A DNA stretch of 64,000 bases from an uncultured Candidatus Saccharibacteria bacterium (GTDB taxonomy: Bacteria; Patescibacteriota; Saccharimonadia; Saccharimonadales; Saccharimonadaceae): NCBI GenBank assembly GCA_938041435.1, contig CALISR010000007.1:1-64000 (forward strand). Direction: 5' to 3'. Every line of letters starts with the position of its first letter. Position 1 is the stretch's first letter. The position numbers and the translations under genes are program-made. The notes beneath the pieces were generated by a model, which was given only the letters and a program-made list of their open reading frames with translations, had not been told where the DNA came from and did not search any database. Positions 50,282 to 58,657 of this stretch are shown here, piece by piece.

Positions 50282-51275
50282 GGGCTGCCTCGCTCTCATC
50301 ATACTCAACGAAGGCCCGGCTGGCTGCCTCGACGATCTCACGCATCGCCAGCTGGTAGTCTTCATACATCCGCCAACCCGCTGCATAGGCATGGCCACCA
50401 CCACCAAAGTAGCCAGCAATCATTGCCGCTACTGGCACATTGCTGCGGATCTTGCCGGTCAGCTTGCCATCAGGGTAGGTCTTGATAGCAATCGCCACAT
50501 CCACTCCCTCCACCAGACGCATCTCGTCTAGCACAAGCATACTGGGGTTATATTGGTCGCTATATTCCTGGATCTCCTCCCACGGGATATGGATGAGTGC
50601 CAAGCGGCCATCTAGCATATACTCGATCCGCTCGATCAAGCGCCCTTTGTAGCTAAGGATCTCTGGCGCTTTTTTCATAAAGTCACGGCGACGTACCTCA
50701 ATGGCGGCATTGCTTGCGCCCAGCCGGGTTAGCTCTGCGACGGTCTGGATGGAGTCGGCTGTGGTGTTTTGCGTCGTCAAGCCTAGGCTATCGCTCATGA
50801 TCGCGATGAGGAGATTCTCTGCCGCTTGTGGGTTGATCGCCCACTGAGCATGCTGCGCAAGATTGTAGATGAGCTCGCCAGTCGCCACTACATCTTGATT
50901 GATAAGTGTATGGTCAAAGCTTAGGGTACTCTCCGTCGCGTGGTGGTCCAGCACGAGCACTGGGTGCGTTGTAAGGAAGGCGCGAGCACTTGGTGCTTCG
51001 AGCACCTTACTGAGCAAGATATCTGCACTGGTATCAACAATAATCGCCAGCTCAGCACTGCTGTCAAACTCATCAGTAATGCGATCCCAGCCGCGGATAT
51101 ACCGCAAATATTTGGGCACTGCCACCGGGCAATAGAGCGTCACCTGCTTGCCAAAATCACCCAGGATTTCCTCCAGCGCGAGGCTACTGCCAACACTGTC
51201 TCCATCGGGGTTTTCAGCTTGGATAATAATAATTTTGTCTGCGCGTTGAACCGCGCGTATCACTTCGTCAAACAT
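50271..51275 (-). CDS. DHH/DHHA1 phosphoesterase (NrnA-like)
   Basis: 334 residues. N-terminal DHH domain with NPDGDSVGSSLALEE, IVDTSADI and LVLDHHATES, and a C-terminal DHHA1 domain ending GGGGHAYAAGWR. NrnA-type enzymes degrade nanoRNAs or cyclic dinucleotides and hydrolyse pAp, using Mn. Oddity: motif I usually has His four residues before PDGD (HxNPDGD); here that position is Ala20 (IIQAENPDGD), so one metal ligand appears to be lost. Leaderless promoter (TACACT, 51283-51288). First gene of a unit with cysS. Confidence 0.88.
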   Translation of the reverse strand: MFDEVIRAVQRADKIIIIQAENPDGDSVGSSLALEEILGDFGKQVTLYCPVAVPKYLRYIRGWDRITDEFDSSAELAIIVDTSADILLSKVLEAPSARAFLTTHPVLVLDHHATESTLSFDHTLINQDVVATGELIYNLAQHAQWAINPQAAENLLIAIMSDSLGLTTQNTTADSIQTVAELTRLGASNAAIEVRRRDFMKKAPEILSYKGRLIERIEYMLDGRLALIHIPWEEIQEYSDQYNPSMLVLDEMRLVEGVDVAIAIKTYPDGKLTGKIRSNVPVAAMIAGYFGGGGHAYAAGWRMYEDYQLAMREIVEAASRAFVEYDESEAAHGD

Positions 51276-51282
51276 CCTCTTT

Positions 51283-51288
51283 AGTGTA
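51283..51288 (-). promoter_or_regulatory. Leaderless promoter of the DHH-cysS unit
   Basis: Minus-strand TGCTACACT, ending seven bases before the ATG at 51275. Confidence 0.55.
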
Positions 51289-51471
51289 GCAGAATTTGCT
51301 AATAGGCGCGAGGTATGGCGCAGTGGATTTATGGCTTGGTATGCGAGCTGCAGGGTCGTAGTTAAGCAAGGACGAATTGTGATGAATATAGTGGGCGGAG
51401 TCTATTATTATTTGCATAGCATCATAGAGATATGGTACGGTAGTTTTAGAAGTACTAGTGTGGAGGATTCT

Positions 51472-51699
51472 ATGACAGACCACAAAAACAGACCAAGCGC
51501 GAGTGAGATTAGTCAAGCACACGAGAGTGATAAGACAGCAACCTTGCGGCAAAAATTCGGCGCGAAATTTCTAGAGCTAGCCGAAAGAACAAAAGGTCTC
51601 ATAGACACTGCACGAACGATATACTGGCACGGCTTCCCGCTCCCTCCATATGAAAAGGATAAACCGGCAACTCCTAGAGAAATGAATTCAGAGAAATAA
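51472..51699 (+). CDS. Small unknown protein
   Basis: 75 residues from the ATG at 51472, selected by a TGGAGGATT ribosome site; the longer frame upstream has no support. Polar N-terminus (TDHKNRPSASEISQAHES), a helical middle (ATLRQKFGAKFLELAER) and a short end (YEKDKPATPREMNSEK). No family recognised. Confidence 0.5.
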   Translation: MTDHKNRPSASEISQAHESDKTATLRQKFGAKFLELAERTKGLIDTARTIYWHGFPLPPYEKDKPATPREMNSEK

Positions 51700-51739
51700 C
51701 CAAGCAAAATACTAAAGACTATACTAGCACTAATACTCC

Positions 51740-52477
51740 TTAGTTGCCTGCCTGCGCCTTCTCTACCAGCTTCTTGCCGCCACGCTCAAACCAGCGTGTA
51801 TAGGTGGGGCTACTGCCACTTACCCGCTCGCGCCACAGGTTCATGGCGTCGCGGCTATAGCTGAGAGTCTCGATCGCTTCCAGTCCACGGCCACGATATA
51901 AATTACCCGCTGCACCCGGGCCACCATTGTAGCCAGCAGCAACAAGCTCAACGCACTCATTCTCGGATAGATTACCGAGCGGCACACACAGCTGATCGCG
52001 TAAATGCGCTAGGTAGGCCGCACCAAAGGCGATGCTCGTTTCAGGATCAAATAAATCATAGTTCGTGCGCGCTGGCTTCACGAATTTAGCGGCAATCTCC
52101 TTGCCCGTGCCATCCGTCACCTGCATCAAACCGCTCGCCACACCGCTGTGCGCCTTGGGGTAACCACCGGATTCCAGCGTCATGATAATCGCCACCAGCT
52201 GCGGCGAAATACTGTACTGCCGGGCTTGCTTGGTAATCTCGCCCTGCCAGCGCTTGACGGTATCTGGCATCCAGGCAGGTAGGGTGTTATCTTGGCTCGT
52301 GAGCGCTACATTTGCAGTGTCCTGTGGCGTTTTGACAAGCCGTGCCAACATACCATGCTGCCACGCGAGATACGCACCACCTACGAGCACAAGTACCAGC
52401 GCTGTACTCATCAGTCCCCAGCGATTGCTCTGCGCCCAACGTGTTAGCTTTTTCGTCCATTTCTTTGATTTTGCCAT
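51740..52477 (-). CDS. Lytic transglycosylase, SLT type
   Basis: 245 residues from ATG 52477. Basic cytoplasmic start, one membrane anchor (about 21-39), and a lysozyme-like SLT domain with the catalytic Glu102 in MTLESGGYPKAHS, then SGLMQVTDGTGKEIA, DPETSIAFGAAYLAHL and the AGYNGGPGAA motif. It cuts peptidoglycan between MurNAc and GlcNAc at the outer face. Together with the Rpf protein it gives the window two wall-cutting enzymes. Leaderless promoter TGCTATACT (52484-52492). Confidence 0.92.
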   Translation of the reverse strand: MAKSKKWTKKLTRWAQSNRWGLMSTALVLVLVGGAYLAWQHGMLARLVKTPQDTANVALTSQDNTLPAWMPDTVKRWQGEITKQARQYSISPQLVAIIMTLESGGYPKAHSGVASGLMQVTDGTGKEIAAKFVKPARTNYDLFDPETSIAFGAAYLAHLRDQLCVPLGNLSENECVELVAAGYNGGPGAAGNLYRGRGLEAIETLSYSRDAMNLWRERVSGSSPTYTRWFERGGKKLVEKAQAGN

Positions 52478-52483
52478 TGTTTT

Positions 52484-52489
52484 AGTATA
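52484..52489 (-). promoter_or_regulatory. Leaderless promoter of the transglycosylase
   Basis: Minus-strand TGCTATACT, ending six bases before the ATG at 52477. Confidence 0.6.
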
Positions 52490-52742
52490 GCAAATAAACA
52501 CATATTGTTTCTCCTTTCGATGCGCCACAACTTTGAATAATTCTTTAACCTCCCTCCAGAATGCTAATAAGGATGAGTTCTGAAAGGATTAATCTTCTGG
52601 GAGTCTGTCTGTTCTGGTGGCAGAGCGTTGCACTCCACTCAAATACACTGGTAAGTGGAGAAACTAACGGATAATGCAGAGGTCTTGATATTTAAGGTCC
52701 TTTTGATTGACAGTTTTCCCTTTCCTCGCTATGGTATATATC

Positions 52743-54353
52743 ATGACAAATCCTTCAGATGATACCACTGCTACCCAGCGACAAAGGCTACAGGCAAGCC
52801 AGCTCCCAATCGACCCAGTTAAGATAAAAACAATGATCGACTACTATATTGCAGAGTATCGCGAGCAGCTGCTTGATCGTGATTTGCTCGAGCAGGCGAT
52901 AGCAGATGATGAATTATTCTGGCGTAGCAGTGTGTGGCGGGTAGTTACTAGCCTGATCCACATTATGCGATTCTCTGATTGCGATCCCTACGCTGATAAT
53001 TATTTTGATAGACAGGCCATTGCCGAGTGTAGACGCTTCGCAACCGATCTCCTGCGCGACCTACAGAAGATCAGCAAGGGTATCCCCGATCTTGCCGCAG
53101 AGCTCCCCAAGATTAAGCAGGATGTCTGGGAGTTTCTAGATGTCATTATGCCAAATTCGCAGCCAACACAAGCAATGCGGTCGAGCACTCTCGAGCTCCA
53201 GCGCGATGAGTCTGGCACTGTCTCGCTCCAGACCATCCCTGCCGATCTTGAGCCACATGAGCTCTTTCATCAGCAATATTGTGAGTATATTAGAATGAGC
53301 GATACACCAGATGGAGCAGCCCGCTTGCAGGAGCTACGCGAATCGCTCGATGCTCGTATTGCTGCTGCCAGAGATATGCAGCGCGATGATATCGATTGGC
53401 CTTTTTATCACCTTCTCGGCGATGCCGATACTCTCCATTTGCGCACTCAAGATGCTCATGACTTTACTCGCATTTGCACGATTGCGAGCCTATGCCAAGA
53501 AATGGCCTATCGGCACTTTGGATATAACCCTGCGACAACAACACCCTCGCAAGATCGAGAAGTCAGTCAATATATTTCATCAGCTCAGCAAGAACTGGGC
53601 ACGATCATCGAGCTCCTTCTCAAATTCGATGATGATGGCGTAGCGAAAGCACAGCAACTCGAGCAGTATGCCATCAGCCCCTACATCAAGGCAGAAATCG
53701 ATGCCGAGTATGTCATACATGGTAAGGATCCAGACGGCACACGCCAAGCCCGGGCTTCTGCTTATGCTATTGTGCCCGAGGATGAAGAGTATACACTCCA
53801 CCCTGTTGTTAATTCCTTGAACGACCGGCGCTTTATCTTCGATCAGCGGATTCGTGATACTTACATTACCATCATCACCAAGCATCCAGCAGAGCAATCT
53901 TCTTCACAATTGTTTGACGACTACTATATTGTAAATCTCTGCGCAAAACATGGCGAGCAAGCGATCGCTCGGAAGGCTGCCTGGGATAGGGTGAATTATT
54001 ATTTCTACCAAACAGATGAGATAGAGGAAATCCATTTCTATGTGCTTTTGCTCAAGGACGAGCTAGGAGAAGCTGAGCGAGTCAAACAGTGGGTTACGCA
54101 GCAATTTCGCGACAGCCCAAACAGCGAGCTTGCAACGCTTTACTTCGAATGCATTGGTTATGATCATGATGTATTTCGCTTTTTGCAAGAAGCGACTACG
54201 CGCGAGGCAGCATCACCTATAGAGGCGCTCGATCGGCAAGTTGAGAATCTCAATACACTCGAAAGTACTGTCAGTGACTGCCTCTATAACTTCGTCGAGA
54301 AACAAGAAGCCGCCGAAGAGCAGCGGCGTCTCCACTCAGAATCAGCACAATAG
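52743..54353 (+). CDS. Large unknown helical protein
   Basis: 536 residues from ATG 52743 (MTNPSDDTTATQRQ); TATGGT ends seven bases upstream and could be its -10 box. Acidic, almost entirely alpha-helical, no membrane segment or signal. The phrases LRDLQKISKGIPDLAAELPK and DDYYIVNLCAKHGEQAIARK suggest helical repeats. No recognised domain or catalytic motif. It is convergent with recR, eight bases apart. The 265 bases upstream (52478-52742) hold no visible gene. Confidence 0.65.
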   Translation: MTNPSDDTTATQRQRLQASQLPIDPVKIKTMIDYYIAEYREQLLDRDLLEQAIADDELFWRSSVWRVVTSLIHIMRFSDCDPYADNYFDRQAIAECRRFATDLLRDLQKISKGIPDLAAELPKIKQDVWEFLDVIMPNSQPTQAMRSSTLELQRDESGTVSLQTIPADLEPHELFHQQYCEYIRMSDTPDGAARLQELRESLDARIAAARDMQRDDIDWPFYHLLGDADTLHLRTQDAHDFTRICTIASLCQEMAYRHFGYNPATTTPSQDREVSQYISSAQQELGTIIELLLKFDDDGVAKAQQLEQYAISPYIKAEIDAEYVIHGKDPDGTRQARASAYAIVPEDEEYTLHPVVNSLNDRRFIFDQRIRDTYITIITKHPAEQSSSQLFDDYYIVNLCAKHGEQAIARKAAWDRVNYYFYQTDEIEEIHFYVLLLKDELGEAERVKQWVTQQFRDSPNSELATLYFECIGYDHDVFRFLQEATTREAASPIEALDRQVENLNTLESTVSDCLYNFVEKQEAAEEQRRLHSESAQ

Positions 54354-54361
54354 CCTCTTCA

Positions 54362-54976
54362 CTATACCGCACGCCGCCCCTCCAGCGCGTGGCCGAGGGT
54401 TATTTGGTCGGCATATTCAAGGTCAACGCCAACGGGAATACCGCGGGCCAAGCGTGTCATCCGCACCGTTAGGCCTGCCTCGGTAATGTGCCGCTGCAAG
54501 AAAAGCGCGGTCGACTCACCCTCTACACTTGCATTAGTGGCAATAATTACCTCTTCTACTGCGTCATGAGTAATCCGCTCCAGCAACTCGGGGATGTGTA
54601 ATTGCTCTGGCCCCACCCCATCAATCGGTGAAATCACGCCGCCCAGTACGTGATACGTCCCCTTGTAGTGGCCTGTGCGCTCCAGCGCCACGATGTCGAG
54701 CGGCTCCTCCACCACAGCAATCTGCTTACGATTGCGCTCTGGGCTACTATAGAGCGGCGAAACGTCTTGGTCGGGATCCATCAGAGCAAAAGTGACGGGG
54801 CAGGTCGCAACAGCAGTGTGAAGCTGTGTGATGGCCTGGGCAATCCCCTGGCTTGTCCGTCCATCGGCCCGTAGCAAAAAATACGCATAGCGCTCTGCCG
54901 TGCGTGCACCTACTCCTGGCAGGTGCCCTAGCTCGTCTATCGCCCGTTGCAGGGCCTGAGGCAGAATATCTGCCAT
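54362..54976 (-). CDS. recR: Recombination protein RecR without the zinc-finger cysteines
   Basis: 204 residues, normal RecR length. N-terminal helix-hairpin-helix (ELGHLPGVGARTAERYAYFLL), then where RecR has a C4 zinc finger only Cys59 remains (ATCPVTFALMDPDQDVSPLY), and a TOPRIM domain (IAVVEEPLDIVALERTG, YHVLGGVISPIDGVGPEQL). RecR works with RecO and RecF to load RecA at gaps. The loss of three of four zinc ligands is unusual, but the fold-defining residues around it are kept (SPERNRKQIAVVEE). It follows ybaB by five bases, a widely conserved pair. Confidence 0.92.
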   Translation of the reverse strand: MADILPQALQRAIDELGHLPGVGARTAERYAYFLLRADGRTSQGIAQAITQLHTAVATCPVTFALMDPDQDVSPLYSSPERNRKQIAVVEEPLDIVALERTGHYKGTYHVLGGVISPIDGVGPEQLHIPELLERITHDAVEEVIIATNASVEGESTALFLQRHITEAGLTVRMTRLARGIPVGVDLEYADQITLGHALEGRRAV

Positions 54977-54981
54977 ACTAG

Positions 54982-55278
54982 CTAGAACCCGAGGTTGCCA
55001 AGCCCACCCATCAGTGGCTGCATTTTCTTGGCAGCAATCTCTTGCGCCTTGGCCATACCGTCGCGGATTGCAATCTCGATCCAGTGCTCCAGCTGGTGGA
55101 TGTTATCTAGGTCTACCTTAGTTGGGTCGATCTTCACACTCTTAATTTTCAGCTCGCCAGTGATCTGCACAATCACCGCACCATCACCTGCCTCGACCTC
55201 CACGATCTCCTTCGCTAGTGCCTTCTGCGCCTTGCGCAAATCATTAAGCATCTTCATTTGGTTCATGCCCATTGCCAT
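54982..55278 (-). CDS. ybaB: YbaB/EbfC nucleoid-associated protein
   Basis: 98 residues. The N-terminal helix (MKMLNDLRKAQKALAKEI) and the beta segment (AVIVQITGELKIKSVKIDP) are typical of YbaB/EbfC, small dimeric DNA-binding proteins usually encoded next to recR. A GGAGGAAA ribosome site lies 11 bases upstream. Co-transcribed with recR. Confidence 0.92.
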   Translation of the reverse strand: MAMGMNQMKMLNDLRKAQKALAKEIVEVEAGDGAVIVQITGELKIKSVKIDPTKVDLDNIHQLEHWIEIAIRDGMAKAQEIAAKKMQPLMGGLGNLGF

Positions 55279-55478
55279 ACTTCTTCATTTCCTCCGTTTC
55301 TTGGCTGTCGTACTCGATTTATTATACATGATTTGGCGGATAGCTGGAAGAGATACTCGCTCACCCATCACCTCTTATCCTTATTATTAATTAATTGCTA
55401 TCAAACGAAAAACCAACAACTGCAGGATGATATCCATTTCCAGGCGAGATTACTCACCCAGGAACCTCAGCCTAGTTC

Positions 55479-56447
55479 CTATGGCATAATACCCTGCTCT
55501 ACCAGCCAACGGTAGTTCCAGCCATCGTTTGATTCGGTTTTATAACTCCAGAAAAAGTGAGCGTCGGCGTTGGCAAAAGCCGTTTGCTGCGCTAGTATGT
55601 AGGCGGTGATGGTCGGCGGAGTCATGGTAATAGCGGGCGGCAAAATCGCGCTCCACTCACCAATGATGGTTGGGCGTTGCAACGACTGGTGCATATGGGT
55701 AAATTCATCCACAATACTCGCGTGCTGATCATAATCCACCAGCGCTAAGTTGGCCGCCCCAAAGCACTGGTAGTGGTGAATATCGAGCCAATCACGGGGC
55801 TGCGCCCGGCGCCACCGCGGCAGCTGGTAGGCGTCACTGATAATAATGCGCGTTGTGGCTAGCACATTGCGGCGCAACCGGCCAGTTGTGCGGCGCGACC
55901 ACAGCCGTAGCAGCCAGTGCTGCAGCCAGTTTTTGGTAAAGGGCTCATTCAGCAGCTCAATCCCCCAGAGCTGCGGGCTTGTATTATAGCGCTCGGCAAG
56001 CTGCACAAGAATACGGTGGGTTGCACGGCGGTTTTTGGCCTGGTACCACCCCGTTTGCGGCATGCGGTTACCACTCCCACTGTGGTCGCCCAAGTTCTGT
56101 GCGCCAGGCGCCGCGTGTAAATCAAGCAAGACACGCATATGGTATTTTTTTGCCATTGCAAAGCACCAGTCCAGCTGCTTGGTAGCCTCGAGGTAGCCAT
56201 CCTGACTTTCCAGCACCCAGTAGCCAACCGGCACACGCAGCGCCTCGATACCGTGCGCATGCAGCCAGGCAAAGTCCGCTTCGGTCATAAATTCCTGCCG
56301 GTGCTTGGTAATGCGCTCTGGGCCGTCTGGTTGCATCATCAGCTGATGCTCGTTGCTCGCATCCGTGCCCGCAAAGACCGATGGTGTCATCCAGCGCTCA
56401 AGCACCAGCCACCCACCCAAGTTAACACCACGTAATGGTTTATGCAT
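55479..56447 (-). CDS. Glycoside hydrolase family 5, exo-beta-1,3-glucanase-like
   Basis: 322 residues. The start RGVNLGGWLVLERWMTPS is the signature of the GH5_9 group (exo-beta-1,3-glucanases, otherwise mainly fungal). The acid/base Glu168 is in WGIELLNEPF and the nucleophile Glu264 in IIGEWSA; DLHAAPGAQNL and the HHYQCF segment also match. There is no signal peptide or membrane segment, so it should act in the cytoplasm on imported or internal glucan-like sugars (inference). It is a single gene with a leaderless promoter (TGCTATAAT, 56455-56463). Confidence 0.87.
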   Translation of the reverse strand: MHKPLRGVNLGGWLVLERWMTPSVFAGTDASNEHQLMMQPDGPERITKHRQEFMTEADFAWLHAHGIEALRVPVGYWVLESQDGYLEATKQLDWCFAMAKKYHMRVLLDLHAAPGAQNLGDHSGSGNRMPQTGWYQAKNRRATHRILVQLAERYNTSPQLWGIELLNEPFTKNWLQHWLLRLWSRRTTGRLRRNVLATTRIIISDAYQLPRWRRAQPRDWLDIHHYQCFGAANLALVDYDQHASIVDEFTHMHQSLQRPTIIGEWSAILPPAITMTPPTITAYILAQQTAFANADAHFFWSYKTESNDGWNYRWLVEQGIMP

Positions 56448-56454
56448 ATGCTTT

Positions 56455-56460
56455 ATTATA
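56455..56460 (-). promoter_or_regulatory. Leaderless promoter of the GH5 gene
   Basis: Minus-strand TGCTATAAT, ending seven bases before the ATG at 56447. Confidence 0.6.
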
Positions 56461-56545
56461 GCAGGATGGGAGCTAGATCATAGGTGAAAGGATGTACGTC
56501 TGTATCATATAAAAATGGCTCCAACAAGCCATCATAATAAATCCG

Positions 56546-56620
56546 TGGTGACCTCACCGGGAATCGAACCCGGGTTGCTGGGATGAGAACCCAGTGTCCT
56601 AACCGCTAGACGATGAGGCC
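56546..56620 (-). tRNA. tRNA-Glu (CTC)
   Basis: Minus-strand cloverleaf: acceptor GGCCTCA/TGAGGTC (one G-U pair), anticodon loop TTCTCAT (anticodon CTC), T-loop GGTTCGATTCC, discriminator A and an encoded CCA. Confidence 0.95.
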
Positions 56621-56679
56621 GCCTAGTCACTATAGCAAAAAAATCGACACTTGTCTAGCAATAATGTTGTAAAAAAGGC

Positions 56680-56708
56680 TTGACATGCCATAATCATGAT
56701 GCTAAACT
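56680..56708 (+). promoter_or_regulatory. Strong consensus promoter without a clear ORF
   Basis: TTGACA, a 17-base spacer and TGCTAAACT: the most complete -35/-10 pair in the window. The expected start is near 56715. Confidence 0.65.
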
Positions 56709-56714
56709 GATCGT

Positions 56715-56951
56715 GTCATGCACTTGCATGGTGGAGACAACTAACACAAACAGCACTCGATACAGCCATCGCAAGCCACGAGATGCAGGAGAACCCATAC
56801 TGCGTTTTCTGGTTTGCTCGCGCTATAACTGTGCAAATTCACACTTGGCACCCGTGCGAGAGGTGCCAAGCAAAGGAGGACTCCTCGGGTATCTTACCCA
56901 GCCCAGGAGATGTGCGATTTTCACTTCCCACGCGGGGAGTGATTTTCGTTT
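56715..56951 (+). ncRNA. Candidate RNA gene of about 240 nt
   Basis: It begins at a consensus promoter and ends at an intrinsic terminator (TCACTTCCC/GGGGAGTGA stem, then TTTTCGTTT). In between is a strong hairpin CTTGGCACC/GGTGCCAAG (56844-56870). Three frames are short or unconvincing; one begins with the octapeptide MHLHGGDN, and a longer one starts MVETTNTNSTRY, so a small protein is not excluded. It matches no RNA family I can recognise. It lies head-to-tail against the histidine kinase 3' end. Confidence 0.4.
56921..56951 (+). terminator. Terminator of the candidate RNA
   Basis: Nine-pair stem TCACTTCCC / GGGGAGTGA with an ACGC loop and a TTTTCGTTT tail on the plus strand. It overlaps the histidine kinase stop codon. 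On the minus strand no U-tract follows. Confidence 0.65.
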
Positions 56952-58231
56952 GGCGAAATATTCTGATGTGGTGTGAGGCGATCGATCGGCAGACGGAAGC
57001 CAAAGGTGCTACCCTGCCCCTCCCGCGAATGAAAGATCAGCTCGCCATGATGCCCCAGCACGATCTTCTTTGCCAAGAATAGTCCAATCCCTGTACCATC
57101 GGGCCGCTGCAGCTGGGCATTGTGCGCCCGGAAGAACTTCGTAAAGATCTTGCGCTGCTCACCCTGCGGCACTCCAATGCCATGGTCTTGCACGGTGCAC
57201 ACCACCCAGCCATCCTTGGGGTAGAGCCGCACCGTAATAACATCAGCACCAGGCGAGTAGTAAATAGCATTATCGATATAATTAACGATGACTTGCCGGA
57301 GCTTATTTTCGTCGATTAACAGAGGCGGGATAACCCCACGCGGTCGATAATCCACTCGCAAATGGTGGCGCTCGGCGATGAGCTGGATAGACTCAATGCT
57401 CTCTGCCACCAGCGCAGCAACATCGCCTTGATGGAAGTCGATTGTGAAGTTGCCAGTGCGGATGCGCGACACATTAAGGAAGTTGCCAATCAGCTGCACC
57501 ATTCGCTCGCTACTCGTAAAAGCCTCCGTAAGGAAGGTGCGCTGCATGGCATTAATCTCACCAGCATCACCCTCCAGCACCATTGATATATAACCCTTCA
57601 CACTAGTGAGCGGTGTACGCAGCTGGTGGCTCGCCATACTGACAAACTCATCCTTCGCTGCATCGAGCTCACGCAGGCGGCGGTTAGAGGCGCGCAGTTG
57701 GCGCGTTGCGTGGTCTACTGCTTGGGTGAGCTGCTGCTGGAACTGCTGCGTGGTATTGTGGCACTGCTGCGCCATCAGCGTCACTGCACATTGCTGGGCT
57801 ATCATTGCAAGAGTGGCTCGCTGCGCAGTAGTATACGTGGCTCGCTCAGCTGGCGGGCCTAGCACGATATATCCACAGTGGTTGCCCTGCCACACCAGCC
57901 GCAACACTACAGCAATGTTGTAGCGACGGAGTGCGTGGCGCTTGGGTAGCATGGTGGTCATTGTGCGCATCGTTGCTTCTTTACATAGCGGCAAGAGTGT
58001 ATTAACAGAGGCAGCGCATTCATCTGGCAAGTCAATTAGCGGCGGCGCTCCATCCACTGTCACCATCACCCCGCACCAAGTTGACTGGGCGACTGCTTCC
58101 ACTGCTGTGCGCATCGCTGCTACCACTTCTGCAAAGTCAGTCGCACGAGCTAGCGCGCTACCCAGTGCTACCAGTGACTCTGCTGGTGTAGGCGTCATGC
58201 TCGATTTTGGGTGATTTTGTTCCATTTTCAT
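56921..58231 (-). CDS. Sensor histidine kinase (GAF-like, HisKA, HATPase)
   Basis: 436 residues from ATG 58231 (MKMEQNHPKS). There is no membrane segment; the N-terminal 180 residues look like a GAF-type sensor, then a coiled linker (TRQLRASNRRLRELDAAKDE), the HisKA phospho-acceptor MASHQLRTPLTSVKG, and the ATPase boxes N (VIVNYIDNAIYY), G1 (VQDHGIGVP), F and G2 (GTGIGLFLAKKIV). It is a cytosolic kinase for an internal signal. The response regulator at 58256 is divergent and is its likely partner. The two starts are 24 bases apart and share a symmetrical promoter. Confidence 0.92.
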   Translation of the reverse strand: MKMEQNHPKSSMTPTPAESLVALGSALARATDFAEVVAAMRTAVEAVAQSTWCGVMVTVDGAPPLIDLPDECAASVNTLLPLCKEATMRTMTTMLPKRHALRRYNIAVVLRLVWQGNHCGYIVLGPPAERATYTTAQRATLAMIAQQCAVTLMAQQCHNTTQQFQQQLTQAVDHATRQLRASNRRLRELDAAKDEFVSMASHQLRTPLTSVKGYISMVLEGDAGEINAMQRTFLTEAFTSSERMVQLIGNFLNVSRIRTGNFTIDFHQGDVAALVAESIESIQLIAERHHLRVDYRPRGVIPPLLIDENKLRQVIVNYIDNAIYYSPGADVITVRLYPKDGWVVCTVQDHGIGVPQGEQRKIFTKFFRAHNAQLQRPDGTGIGLFLAKKIVLGHHGELIFHSREGQGSTFGFRLPIDRLTPHQNISPNENHSPRGK

Positions 58232-58242
58232 GCTACACCTGC

Positions 58243-58249
58243 TATTATA
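58243..58249. promoter_or_regulatory. Bidirectional promoter of the two-component pair
   Basis: Plus: TGCTATTAT with -10 box 58243-58248, ending seven bases before the regulator ATG. Minus: TTTATAAT with -10 box 58244-58249, ending 12 bases before the kinase ATG. The two boxes overlap by five bases, so one symmetrical element appears to drive both genes. Confidence 0.6.
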
Positions 58250-58255
58250 AAGCAA

Positions 58256-58645
58256 ATGGTTAAAATTGCCATCATCGAAGACGACCAAACCATCAGCCAA
58301 ATGTACCGCATGAAGTTCGAAGCGGCTGGCTTTGCGGTGGAAGTTGCAGGCGATGGCAAAGCCGGCATCATGCTCGTGCAGCGAACTCACCCCGACATCA
58401 TCCTGCTCGACCTCCAGATGCCCCACCTCAATGGCGCAGACACGCTCGAGCACATTCGCGCTTACTCATGGGGTAAGGTCATCCCAGTTATCGTCCTCAC
58501 TAACCTTGGTCACGAAGAAGCCCCCAAAAAACTCCAACACCTCGGTGTCCATAGCTACATCGTCAAAGCCGAGCTCACCCCCAGCCAAGTCGTCAAGCGA
58601 GTAGAGGAGGCTTTGGCGGAGCGTGGGGTGATAACGGAACAGTAA
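58256..58645 (+). CDS. Single-domain response regulator
   Basis: 129 residues from ATG 58256 (MVKIAIIEDD); upstream in-frame codons belong to the promoter and the opposite gene. CheY-like receiver only: acidic pocket EDD at 8-10, phosphorylated Asp52 in IILLDLQMPHLNG, Thr in VIVLTNLG and Lys in YIVKAEL. No DNA-binding output domain, so it must act through another protein or as a phosphorelay. Partner of the divergent kinase. Confidence 0.93.
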   Translation: MVKIAIIEDDQTISQMYRMKFEAAGFAVEVAGDGKAGIMLVQRTHPDIILLDLQMPHLNGADTLEHIRAYSWGKVIPVIVLTNLGHEEAPKKLQHLGVHSYIVKAELTPSQVVKRVEEALAERGVITEQ

Positions 58646-58657
58646 CAAACTAAACTA

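Noticed and set aside
56680..57082. Plus-strand frames beginning MVETTNTNSTRY and MQENPYCVFW
   Set aside because: They run across an RNA-type hairpin and a terminator and into the antisense of the kinase gene; the region is better explained as an RNA, although a small peptide is not excluded.
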